64,000 nucleotides of DNA from Prinia subflava (lineage: Eukaryota > Chordata > Aves > Passeriformes > Cisticolidae). The notes beneath the pieces are model-generated. The model was given only the letters and a program-made list of their open reading frames with translations. It was not told the DNA's origin and made no database searches. The DNA lies in assembly GCF_021018805.1 (NCBI RefSeq), contig NC_086283.1, forward strand, positions 19,578,162-19,642,161. The letters run 5' to 3'. Position 1 is the first letter of the stretch; every line of letters begins with the position of its first letter. A program made the translations under genes and the position numbers. This document shows positions 35,503 through 48,400 of this stretch, piece by piece.

Positions 35503-36474
35503 TCCTTCCCAGGGCCAGTCCCTGGCTGGTATCAGATACTGATATTCAGGTTTAGTCAATCATTAGTATCACTAAATTTTGTTATTATAGTGCCTTTTCT
35601 ACCTCTATGCGGTGATTTTTTTGTTGTTTTTTGTTTTCTAGAGTTCCACAGCATATAGAGGTGCATTCAAAATGCTGTAGGCTGATATATAAACTGTCAG
35701 TAAACAAACTAACACACTATCCAAATAAAATCTTTATGGTCCTGACCCCTTGCCTCCTTTTCAGTTCTCATATTAGACTTCTGCTTTACTAGAAAAAAAA
35801 CCCCTAGGATACTTTCCATGGAGTTTATTTGTTTTCTGGACTGACCTGAGTGGCAAAGTAAAATTTTAATATTTAATACTTGGAAGAGGTGCACAACTGG
35901 GGAAAAATAAAATATGTATTTGAATATGTATTTTCTCCAAAGCTTCTTGCAAAGTGTATTTATGGTTGGTTTCTAGAATAGAATTTTAAATCGAGGAGAA
36001 ATAAGACCACTGTTGTGGATAGCAGAGAGTTTCCAATGGGAAACAAAAAAAACCTTTGCATCTCTTTCTCACTCACTGCAGCTGGTTTGCAGTTAAAAGA
36101 TTTTGCTTTTCATTGAAATGGAAATCTACTGCTTCCTTCAGCTTGCATTTTAAAACATGCAAAGTGTGGAGTTGATTATCAGGCTGAGGGTGAAATGCTG
36201 CAGCAGTCCACAATCACGGTTGGTATTTCTGTTGAGTGAGTAATCAGGGAAGCACTTATTAAATTACCATTTACAGCAAATGTGCCACAGCAGTGGGAGG
36301 CAGCAGCTTGGCCTCTCCTGACATGTCCTGTTCCCCTGGCAAGCTGCATCCTTGGGGACATGAAACTCTCCCAGCCAAGGGGGACAGCAACATAACCACA
36401 TCCTGGGGCATGAGGGGCCCCCAGCTTTCTTCTCTTACACAGAAATACCTTGCTGGAATTAAAGTTGAGCCAGT

Positions 36475-36509
36475 AATTATGCTGCTAATACATGAGGCAG
36501 CATATAATT
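36475..36509. other. Imperfect inverted repeat, AT-rich
   Basis: AATTATGCTGC (36,475-36,485) and GCAGCATATAATT (36,497-36,509) pair across an 11-base spacer, with one two-base (TA) bulge. The repeat contains TAATTA-like cores at both ends, the kind of site bound by homeodomain proteins. Function is inferred only. Confidence 0.5.
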
Positions 36510-39500
36510 CCTCTCTGAAAGCTCATTGAAGATGCCAAGTGTTCGCAAAATGCACTCGTGTTCTTACATAAGCTCAATTTCATTTTCCTCCCAAAAGCAT
36601 CTGACCACCACAGCAATTCAGCTCCTTATAAATACATTGTATTAATCATATGTTATTTACCCTGGTGGAATGTAGCTGTAAGAGAGAGCTGTATGAGCAA
36701 GATGTAGTGATAATGACACGTTGATTCTGGTTTAGATTTTAAAACACCGGAATTATTTTTCCAAGCCAGATCTATACTTTTGTTGCTATAGAATAAGACA
36801 TCTTTCTGGTTGCTTGCTGTATAGACTTCCTCCCATGAAATGTTAAGAACATCAAGAAAGAGAAAGAATGCTTTTAGACGTGCACAACTGTTTGAACTAA
36901 TCCAAGCAGTTCTGGTGGCAGTAGCACTTAACATCAGTCCTTTCCAACTGCATTTCACTTGTAAATATTTCCTCATTGGAAGAGCCATATGATTCTCTAG
37001 AAAAAATACCAGTCTCCTGAGGTTTTGCTCATTTAAATTCAGAATCAGATGGCATCAGGCAGAAAATAAGTCAACCCCTTATCCTACTCTTATTCTGACA
37101 TTTCAGAAAGGGAACTTTCTTCTAGGGTGTAGCCCTATATGAACTTAAATAAGAAGCACAGCCTAAGGTAACATCGACTTTTCACTTTGCATAAAGCAGA
37201 AATTTGCTTGTGGAGGATGATTTTGCTCTTGAAGGCTCATATTTAAGATGCTACTGTTTAAAAGGTTTCATAACCTTAAAAGTAAGCTGTAAACAAGCTT
37301 TCCAGTATGAATCTCTACAAAATTCTAGGTCAGGATTTGGCGAAGTTGGGATCTGACTTTTAATTGGAAATTGGATTACATTGAAACAGCAGAACATTAA
37401 AACATCATAATTATTAAGAAGAGTTGTTTCTGAAGTTTTGTACCACTAATCAGTTAACTGACTAGAAATGGCAAAAGATCTCCCCAGAGAGACGCCTGGA
37501 TATGCTGGAATGCCCCATGGAGGTCTTTGTCATCTGTTGAAGGTAGGTAGGGTTGGGAGAAAGTGGCTCGAAGGCCCTCAGTACTCTCACTACTCCCAAA
37601 ATTGTTGCTCCTGTTGTTCTGTTCCAGAACAGGCAGATATTTCATGATGTTGCAGTGAAACAGGGAGGGCAGATATTGAAGTGTCTTTGCATGAAAAAAC
37701 ACATCCATGAACAACCTGTTTGCAGCTGCAGAGTCTTCTGCAGGACTTGGGTTTCTGAGTCCCTGATCCACTTGGGTTCTCTGTGTGAAATGATAATAAT
37801 TCAATTATAAATCCTACTCTGGCAGTATTCCCAGTGAATAACTGTTCTTACCAATCATTTCCACGATAATCATGGGGGATATCAGGGGTATCTTTTTCCT
37901 TTCATCTAGAAAGAGATAATCATGGGCTGGATACCTGCAGATGAAGCTGCATGATCCTTGTACCATTGCCATATTTAGGGCTGGAGAACTTGAATATTTT
38001 GAGAGCTTTGAAGGATATGTTTTAGATTTTGCTTAATTCAGTATAAGTATTAGAAGATTTATCATACAGAATTTTGTAATAATTTGCTTCATTTGAGTCT
38101 GACAATTCCAAATTGATTTATAATGTAACATTTTAACTTTATAAATTTTAACAACATTCAAATTTGACATTCCAATTAAAACAGAGAATACATGCTGTAT
38201 TTTGTTGATCATGTTAATTTTAGGAACAGAAATGGCAAAAGTCATCAGGCTTCTAGATCCCCTAAAGTCTACCTTTTGCTTCTGCATTTGAAACAGACCT
38301 TTATGAGAACAAGAGCATGCATGTCAGAAATGACACAGCTTTGTTTCCATACTGTAATTCTTATATTTCATGAAATCTGAATAGTAATGATCTCCAAAAT
38401 AATTTCCTGTGCAGGATAGCACACAGGGGCATCTAAGGCATTATTTCCTTAAAATACTGTGAATTTTATTTCTTGTCTGAGGTCATACATTTTTTCGTTG
38501 TCTACTGAGAGCTGCTGAGTGCTGTTACAAACCAGATGTATGATGCTGCTTTAAATAAACAAATTTAAGTCATGCACTAAAATCATATTAATGCAGGAGC
38601 AACACACATTGGGTGTTATTTCTCAGGATGCTGTTCTGTGTACATGTATTATGCAGAGAACTTTGACACCAGACTTTGATCTGCCTTAAGTGGAGCACAT
38701 ACGTGGGATCCTGGATGGCTGCAAGTGCTGCTTTGAGACATTCTCGTACAAAACATCTCCTGTGTTTGGCTGTAAGACAAAATGCACTGCTTGCTTTGAC
38801 TCTTGCCTGCTTTTCATCCAGAGAGCCTCATTTGCTTTCCATGCTCTGTTGTTTGCTCCCTGAAAGAGGCGGTGATAGATAAAAGTTATTTAAGAAAAAA
38901 ATGCACTCCCTAAGTGGCAACCATCTCTATGTTGTCCCAGTTTAAACTCAGATTTTTAGTAGAATGTATGGCCCAATTTTTGTATTATGCAGTTTGAAGG
39001 GCATGTTCAAGGTCTACAACATCACCCAGACAGAACACACACAGTTGCAGGCCAAATTTAGAAATTAATGATCCTAGCTGCTGTATACAGTCTATGGTTA
39101 GCTTCAGTTTAGCTATTCTGTTCCTGTTTGTAGGATTGGCACAATCAAAGGCCCTGCCTCGTGGGGTTCTGTAGTCTAGAGGCTCTTCAGTGCTATTGCT
39201 TGATCTGATGCCCATTCCTGAGGCAAACGAAGCAGAATAAACTTAAGATAAAAGCTGCCTCTCGTTCTGATCATGAAATAGCTGAGAGAGGAAAATGAGG
39301 GGAGAGGCTGCACTGGTTCTGTTTTCACCTCAGGCTGAGAGAGAGAGGAGCATCCTCTCTGTGCTCCTTCAGCCACAGGGCTGGAGGGACATTGGGTGTG
39401 CTGCTCCCCCAGCCCTGCTGCAGGGGTTTACCTGTGGGAAGCTGCTCCATGAGTCCTGGGACCAGGAAAAACTGCTGGAAATGGTCCTGCTGTGGTTTGA

Positions 39501-41745
39501 GGAGAGGAAGGAGAAGCTGTGGTCAGCTCCCAGCTCTGAGAGTTCTGTTCACAGAGGGCATTTTGGTACTCCTCAGTGCCTTTATCTCCCTTTGGTAAAT
39601 GGACATACGTGGTTGCTCAATTTTCCTTCCAGAAGAGCTTTCTGTCAATTGTCAGCCTCAAATCTCAAGGTTTTCTCAGTGCTGGAATTGCAGCTTGTCA
39701 TGCTGGTGAAAGGAGGGCGTCTCTCAGGAAGGCTGCTGATAATCGTCCACGTCCTCCTTCCCGTTCAGAACTGTTGTTCAGTGTCAGTATTTTTTCATTT
39801 CACTGCATCACCTTCTGTCTTTGATATCTGCAAATTCTTTAAGTAATTTTAAGTTTTCCCCTTCAACTTCTATTTTTTTTTTTCACATAACTAAAGCAGA
39901 AGCACAACCTTCAGTTCAGGAACCTTAATTGCAAAGCAAGGCCCACTTTTTCAATATTTTGCTACAAGAGAGAGACAGCTTTGATAGTTTAATATCACAC
40001 TGTCTTTCACAGTGTCTTTCCTCACATGAGGCTAGAAGACAAAAATTAATCCACTAAAAATAGTAAGCTATTCTGGAATTTAACAAACTCAGAACGAAGT
40101 GGTCAAAAGTTAACAGTATTTCTCATCTGTTGTTTATCTCTTGAAATTAAGGGTAGCGGAATTAAGCTATCTACTAAATACAAGTTATTTAGGCCCAGTA
40201 ATTCAGTGGACATCCAGCTATCCTAGCTAAGCCACCAACATCCAGGGTTCAAGATAATATTCTATGTCTTCTTGCATCTGTTTTTTAAATGTTAATAATG
40301 ACATGTTTGTTTTCAGAGTAAAGGAACCTGGCCATAAATTGTGGATGTCATTTACAAGGGCCATGTGCAGTACCTGAAAATGTGGCTGCAGTGTCCAAGG
40401 ATCTAAACCGATTTCCCTATAAATCTGGGAATATCTTTCTTTCCATCAGCTCCCAATGGGAAAACTTGTTATTGTCTATTGACCAAGGATGACCTTTGCT
40501 GTGTAAACACTGACCCTGATGGATTAGGAAATGGATGTGTTGGTCAGATGTGATCTTTTACCTTCCCGCGTCCAATTAAATGTGCTTATTAACTCTGTTC
40601 TTTTGTTCAGCAACTCCTTAAATTATGAAATTTATGCTTTAAGTAAGACTTGTAATTAGTCCCTCTACCTAGTTACCATTGAAAACAAAGGATGCATCCA
40701 ACTCTTTCTCATTAGTATTCACACAGAGTGAATTGTGCCTTTCAGTTCTTGTTGGTTATTATTTAACCATTAATCCCAGAAGTTTATGGGCTGGTGTGAC
40801 GACAGTGATTATTTTTCTGGTTGCTGTCCAAGGGGTCATTTCGAAAGAGGCTCATTGCAGAAGGGTTGCAGAGGACGTAGATTTGCAGGACCATTTAATG
40901 TGTTTTGCTTCCAGTCTTTCTGTGGCCGGGCAGCCAGCCAGGCACTGTCTGAGGTTTGCTTTGTAAGTCCTGAATCACTAATGCAAAGACAGGGGAAGTG
41001 CAGAGCCATCATCCCCATCTGTCCAGTATTACTGCACATGGAACTGGCCCTATTGAACATATTGAATTAATTCCAGTGCAGTGTTGCCCATCAAATTACT
41101 TGACTCTTTACATCACCCTTTTTTTGCTCCCTAATGCAAAACATCCATTTTATTTGACAAGGCCTTCTTTGGCTTTGGCCTAAACAGAGGAAAGGGATGA
41201 TCTTGGCTCACTTCACTCTAAATAATCGTTCTTTAATTACACTAGAGGTGGTATCATCTGCAGTAATTACTGAAAAGATGTCAGCTCTCAGATAATGGAG
41301 TAAAACATTAATGGAACTGAGCTGGCCCAGACCCTGACTCACAGGAATCAGCCACTCCTTGTGCTGTGACTTGGCATCACTCTCAGCCTAGTTAGGGTTT
41401 CAGCTTAGCACCTGACTTAGGACATTTCTGAAGAACCATATATCATAATGCTGATTTGTTTTGTTTTGTTTAAACATGAATCTTGCTGTTTCTTCAGAAA
41501 CAAAATTATGGGTTAAGTCAGATTTTTGCAGCTGCTTACCTGAGTAATATCTTTGAAACTTTCTCATAATCCCTCATGTCTTTTAAAGAAGCTTCTAATA
41601 TCTTGAGATGGACATGCCTTACTGACACAGAACTTTTTATGTTGATTGGCAGCAGCAGTAAAATCTTGGGTATAATTTGATCTGAAGAGTTCTCTTTTTT
41701 GCAGACACTGCTGGATTGTTCACTTGTAAATGAAAACTGTTGGCT

Positions 41746-41825
41746 TATCCCAGAATCGTTTAGGTTGGAACAGGCTTCTGAGATCATCGAATCCAACCTT
41801 TGACTGATCACCACCTTGTCAATAA
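41746..41825 (-). mobile_element. CR1 LINE 3' end fragment, divergent subfamily
   Basis: CAGAATCGTTTAGGTTGGAA, then AGATCATCGAATCCAACC and CACCACCTTGTC, are the reversed 3' end of a CR1 type whose terminus carries ATCGTTTAGG instead of ATGGTTTGGG. The copy is only about 80 bases long. Its different terminus indicates a different CR1 subfamily from those at 19.7 and 28.6 kb. Confidence 0.82.
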
Positions 41826-42401
41826 TGAGAATAAACCTTTTCTGCACATGTGAGTGAAACAAAGCCAGAATCTGATGTGTAGGTCATGCTTCCAGTTTCT
41901 GACACGATGGTGAAGGGACACTGACTTGCAGGTCTGCAGGCTGGGAGATTCATTGGCAATAAGCTTGCAGTCAGTTCAGAGCATTCACAAAAAATACCCA
42001 AAAGCTACTGTGCTTGGAGATGTGCAGTTGTGAATTTCTAAGTGTGTGTCCTTGATTATACATCTCATGGCCTTGGTGAAGTCCTCAAGTCCTCTGTGTC
42101 TAAAGGCCCAGTAAAAATATAATTATATAAATACACAATATTCCATGGCTTCTATGTGCCTTGTACTTCTGTATTGTGTGTGTAGTCTTCAATCTCCTTT
42201 CTTTGCAGTTTTATAGCTACTCATGAGTCCAACTTTCATGTTGAAGAAAATAGAATCCATATCTATCAATCTGTAGCTGACAGGAGTACTTAGTGAAGCA
42301 ACAACTGTCATTTGCTATTAAGTTAGACAGAAAATCTAATATAATTCCAATTAAAAAGAAGCCAGATGAGATCTTCAGAAAGGACTTCTTCTGCATCTCC
42401 T

Positions 42402-42443
42402 CACATATGTTACTTTTCAAATGAAAAAAAAGTAACATATGTG
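42402..42443. other. Perfect 16-bp hairpin
   Basis: CACATATGTTACTTTT at 42,402-42,417 is exactly complementary to AAAAGTAACATATGTG at 42,428-42,443, with a 10-base loop. The pairing extends outward by a wobble pair, one mismatch and three more pairs. It could be a chance palindrome, a miniature transposon remnant, or a small structured RNA; the sequence alone does not decide. Confidence 0.8.
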
Positions 42444-45400
42444 GAGAGCACTTTGATCCATATGGTGTGCTCCCCTTGATATTTTTCCTATTAAAAACCT
42501 CTATACTGATAAGTCAGCCTTTTGATTTATATAGTTGCTTTTTCCTCACTATAGAATATTGAAGGCTGTTTTTTTCTTCTCTTTTCTGCCTCGTCTTCTC
42601 AGATTTATCTCTATTTTCAGTGTCTGGAGGAAGTTTCAAGCTCAAAGTTTTGGGTAAGGAGCAGGTGTGATGAATGATGTTTGCCCTTTCTTCCCCAGAA
42701 TTTGCAGTGAAACCCCAGGTTGCAGTGGTCCCAGAAGAGGCCTGAAATTACTTTCCCCCCCCACTGAGCACAGCAAGGTGCTATAATGCACAGAATAAAA
42801 CACAGATTTAAATGGTACAGGGCATTCAGTGGATGCCAAGTCTCTTGTTTTCAGATCCTCTTTTCTGTTTGTTTTCTTCTGGAAATCAACATTTCTTCTG
42901 GACCTTAGAAAATGCAAAATCTCAAAGTTTTCTTGCTATTCAAAACCTGACTTAATTCCAGTAAAACTTCGGTTTGATTTTTATGTGTGCGTGTATGTTT
43001 TTTTTAAAGAATTTTATCAAGTATAATTTTTTAAATTTATTGATTGATTGGATTGGCAGCTAAGACATAATGTAAATGCTGGCTGACAGGAAAAATTATT
43101 TATTGAACTTTGTTAGAATGAATTATTTGATTTTACAGGAATTACGTAATTATTTCCTCCTACATGACTCTATAGTGCAATCAGGAGGATTTCTCCTGCA
43201 TTTTTTCAGCTGGCATCCACTGAGCAGGGTTTTACACTTCAGATGTTTGCAGCCCCACCTCTTTGCTGTGTCTTTGCCTGACCTCCCTGTCCCTTTCACC
43301 TGTTTATGCAGGATCCAGCACCACCTATAGCTGTGCAGTTTCTCTGCTGATATTGGTGCTTCCACTGCCCTCCTGTTCTGAGTTTTGGACCTGGAAGGAA
43401 AAAGGAAAGGGACCTTCTGGTGTGGCTATGGGTTTGCCCAGCCCTTTGGCTACAGGAGCAGCTCATCCATGTGCAGCTTTGTGTGAAATTGATAAGAAGT
43501 AGAGTTAATCGAAGCACTCAAGGAATCTGTTTGCTGGAGGTGTCAGAAATGTGTGAGAAAAAGGTTTAAAGAACTCTTCAGTGTCCTTTAATGTGCTGGG
43601 CACATTTCCTACTACAGAAGTCTGGATGAGATTAGTCAGTGTTTTTAGGAAATGCAGAAGCCTTTTTAGGAATTTTTGGCGATACTGAACCATACACTTA
43701 TAAACAACGTTACTCTGCTTTCACTGGAGACTTCTGCTTGTAAATCAGTGTCAGGGTATAGCCTGTGGGTTTTCTAAGGAACGTTCAGGAGACAACCCCT
43801 AGAAAACAAAAAGGTAGACACATTAATGAGAGAACTTAAATAAATGATGTAGCCCTTTTCCCCCCTCTTCTCTCTCCCTGAAGATGGCCACTGGCACACC
43901 ACTTGTAATTATTCATTAGTTTTGTACCTGGTCTGTAGGCATAGGACAAATCTGCTTCTCTTTTTGGGAATACTCCCACAGTGAATGCAGTGATCCTGTC
44001 ACAGATTGTAGGGGAATTTATGGGTGTGAATTTTTGCAATGCCACACTGATTAACGTCACTGTTACTGTCTGCTCAGTTCTGTGTGGGGTGCAGCAGCTC
44101 GGCTGAAGGTATTGAGCCCTGTGAATGACACAAGGAGCACTTGAATGAGAATTGTTTCAGTCACTTCAGTGTAAAACTCTTTATTTTAGTGTAAAATAAA
44201 TAGCTCTATGGCTCTGAGAATCCTATTCTGATGTATTCATTTGGAGTGAGGGGTATAATGAATATTTAACTTGAGTAGAAACATATTTGAGCGTGGCTGA
44301 ACTGAAAATTCATATTATCAGAGAAGTGTTTAAGTGACTTTCTTTCAATGTATGAGTTTAAGTTAGCTTTTATTTTAAGACATGACAGAGGCAGTACGTT
44401 AATGATCTGTGCTTTATTTTTTTAAGCTTTATTTTTTTGTTTTATATAAAAAGCATAGTTGCTGGTAATTTTTTGGTAAGTGCTATAATTGTTTCTAAGT
44501 TTTCTGTACATTATATTGTAATTTTAGAATACTCATTTAAATCTTTAATGAACACTATCATAAACAAGTTAATAAAACTGCTATTAAATTCTGTTGTTAT
44601 GGCAAGAAAGTGATGTGCTATGAAAAACTGTATAGGAATAGTAATTGTAGTAAATATAATTTAATAGATTGGAATGAAAGGTGCCATATTGCCAGCAGAA
44701 AACCTAGAATGAAGACACATTTAAATTTAAAGGGAATAGTGTTTTAAAAAATGTGGGTTTTTAAAATATTCAGTATTTCCCTACAAACATAGAGTTTTAC
44801 CTGAGAACACGAGAACAGCAACATTCAATTGGTATTTAGGAAGCTGAACCTTCATACCACTTTTTTCCAGTTCTCGATTGATCCAAAATCTTAATTTAGT
44901 ATGACAAAAGTAGTGGTGGCATTTGGCTTTTGGTATTCTATGATATGATGTTCAGGTGAAAGCTCATAACATGTCAAAAAACAAAAGTTCTATGTATCAT
45001 ATTTTAGATTAGTGAGGAAAAAACCCCCCTTAAAATCTGTCTGTATTTGCAGCTGGAACCATCCCCTGCTGTTCTCTGTGGTATAACCTTTACCAGGGTG
45101 TCTGTGTCACCTCACTGCAGTGTCAAAGATCTGGGAGATGCCAGAAAAACCAGTTTTTCCTACAGTCATTTACAAGTTTTGCACATTATCCTTTGAATGG
45201 AAGGACAATATTTTGAGATGAAGCTCTGCAACGTGACATTGCATTAATTTATGAAAAGATACAGAAAAGGGTACAAAAAGGACCTTGAGTGAAGAAGTAT
45301 TGAAAGGATTGTGATTCTGGCATTGACAACTACACCGTCTGGACTTCACACTTAATTTTTTGTTGTTGTTTTTTTGGTTTTTTTAAGTATTTAGACTTAG

Positions 45401-48400
45401 AAAATGAACTTCCTTAGAAGGTGCTTTTGCCTGGAAAACCTGCCATGAGAAAAGGATGGAAGCGAAAGATGATTGGAGGCAAAAGACAAAAATCTCTATG
45501 GAGGTATAGTTTGCTTCTAAGAGTATTTGGAATTACTTGTCCAGCTCTTGTGAATGTACTGGAGGAAAAGTCAATGATAGGATGCAGATTAAGCTCCCTC
45601 AGTATAATATTTTTAGTTTTAAGTTAGGCTAAGGCATAGTTTGTGTCTCTGGAATGAGTAGTGGGTACAGTTTTGCTGTGTATTATGGCAGTAATTAAGC
45701 TTCATTAATGAGGAGAGTGGTATCAAAAGCAGCCCATCAAATCTCCTGCAAAGACAAGCTCTGATTTGAGAACACTGGAACATAACAGACCTTTCCCTTC
45801 TCTTAATTATGGCAGGAGCTTCTCCTTCTTTGTTTGCTTTGTTTGTTTGGATAGAATTTTTTTATTATTATTTTGCTCTGTTTTCTTTCAGCAGAGGCTA
45901 CAAAATGGGTGGGTGGTGTTCCAGTTCTTTATTTCTGAAAAGCTATTGTCAAACTCTTGTTCAAAAGAGACACACAGCAACAAATGAATTTAGTCCCATT
46001 ATAGTTGAGTTTAATTTCCAGAACTGCAGCATTGTTTGGCTGCTCAGTCTGAGCAGCAGTTTGCTGGAAGGGACACTGGGAAGGTGTGAGGGCTCAGGAG
46101 CAAGGAGCTGTGCAGGACCTCTCTTAGTGCCTGGCTCTGGTTTTGCCTCGCTCTGCTCACTTCTGTTACAGCCTAAATTCACAAGTTTTAAATGATAAAT
46201 ACTTTTCTCTGTCCTTCTCTGTTAGATTAGTCCAGTTGCAGGTGACAAGAATTTAGTGCTCTCCTTTGTGTTTGCTGTAGTTCATAAATAATACATCAGA
46301 CCTTTTGCTCTCCCTAAGGACTGTGTTGGCTGCACAGATCTGAAGTGTTTGCTGGAGCCTAAGACTGGAACTGAAGACTTTTTTGGAGAACAAAGCCTTG
46401 TTCAGATCCAACAGATCGGTAGCTCCAGCTGACAGTAGATCAGTTTGCATTCTGCATTATGAAGAACCCTCCACATTGTTCCAGCAAGAATCTCAAACTG
46501 ATATAACAACCCCCAAAACTTCAATGAAGTGAACGGAAATAAAATAATGTGTTACATTAGCAGGAGTAAAAATTTAGTCTTTATTTGGGTGCAGTTTAAA
46601 CAATGCAGTGTGTAAAGATTTGTACTGTTTCTTGATTCTGAGAGAACAAGAAGATCAAATATATCTTGCTATGTTTGTGTGAAAGGTGAACTGCAGCCTG
46701 CTGGAGAGCACAAAACTTGATACAGTAGGGATTTGTCTACAAAGAAAATACAGATAATCCCATAGAAAAGAAATATTTGATGTCCTCATGCATTTGGTAA
46801 TGCAGACTTAGCAATATGTTGATAATGGAACATTGTCCCTTTTTATGATCTTGAAAGAAAAAATAAATATCCTCTCTAATGCTCTTTGCCATGCTGCTTC
46901 TGGCTAGCTCTGTGAACTCAGAGTGTTTGAATAGGTGGAAATACATCAAAAAATCTGTAAGACATCTTCCTCTTGTTAAGCCTAGATAGCTTTTTCTTTT
47001 ATAATACACGAGCAGTATCAAGAGTATCTCGAGGCCGTGGCAGTCTCAAGCGCTATTGTAGAGTATAATATTTATTTGTCGCTTTTATTTTTCCTAATAA
47101 CCCCAAATCAAGATGGGGATATTATAAATGTTAACTAAGTGAGGTTATTTGTGAAAGAAAATAATCTCCTGAGGACTTCTAGCTGTCTATATTGAGTGTG
47201 ATTCCAAGGCAAGGAACTGGCTTCTGGCTGGAATACAGCACAGGAGCCATGCTAGCTGAAAGCAGAGGAGAAATTTTCCTGTCAAGTACTCATTGAAGGA
47301 AATACTGGATTTCTAGTTACATGGAAACTGCACTACCATGCAATTGTCCAGCCTTTGATTCCCTCCCAGCTTTGATCCCCCTTAGATGGACACTCTGGGC
47401 CAATCTTTGTTCAAGGTGGCATTGAGTGATCTTGTTAAACATTTGTCTGTGAGGAGGTGGCTGAGAGGGATTGCAGGATTCACAATCCTTTGGAGAAGTT
47501 CAGCCCCACAATCAAGGCCATCACTGGAGGCTTTCCAGGACATTTGGGAACTGAAACTCGAACATGCTTTTTACTGGGCACACTCACACAGGATTGATTA
47601 TTGTCCCAAATAAAGGGGACAAATTGTGCAATTTCCTTCCAGGAAAAAGCCAGTAACAAAAGTAGTGTTTCTAACTGTGATTTTATGAGAAATTTTGCAT
47701 TTCTCTATGCTATCCTAGGGATAATGTTTTGGGCTCCTGGCATCTCTGTCTTTCTCACTGCAGGACGTTTGCCTGAGGCTGCCTTTTCGACAGCTGCCCT
47801 TGTTCTTGGTGCCTTCTTATCCTCACACTCTGCTGAAACCTGGTGTGCTTTGTACCTCAGGGCAGGAGTCTCAGAAGTCCCAGGACACTCAGGCAAACAC
47901 AGCTTCCTGTGTTTTCCTAAGCCTTTAAAGGCTTCAACGCAGAATAAACCGAGAATTCATCACTGCCATGTTGCTATTCACAGCAGCAGGAAATATTCTC
48001 GTGGATCATTCAGAGTTACTCTGCCATGACGTGACAGCCTGGCCCAGCTGAGCAAAAACCAGGAGCTTTCATTCCAGCTGCCCTTCTTTCAGCCATTCAC
48101 TTAGGATGTTAGAAGCAAAAACCACTGTGACACAGCTTCAGTGATATCATGTAGCTCACAGTCCCCCTCAAAGCAAAGTATAAAGGTTAAGTTTTCTTTG
48201 TCTTCTCTGTTTTAAGCTAAACTTCTCAAACTAATGGGAGTTTTTTGCATTATTGGGTTTGATGGCATAATTTGTCCATATCTGCAGGCACAAAGAACAA
48301 ATCATTAAAAGAAAAAAAATCCAGAGTTTAAACACCCTGTGTTAGATGCTGTGTTCCACTGCTCCCATTATTAAATTTACAATTTTAGGCTCACACAGTA

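Larger units (their letters stand above)
30443..41745. other. Long unique stretch, no gene recognised
   Basis: Eleven kilobases of mostly AT-rich sequence with homopolymer tracts (listed separately). The longest open frame of the window (39,295-39,846, plus, 183 codons) lies in a GC-richer patch. It has no known domain, and another frame is open over the same bases. A balanced stretch at 36,150-36,530 with an AATTATGCTGC / GCAGCATATAATT inverted repeat looks like a conserved non-coding element. Confidence 0.5.
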
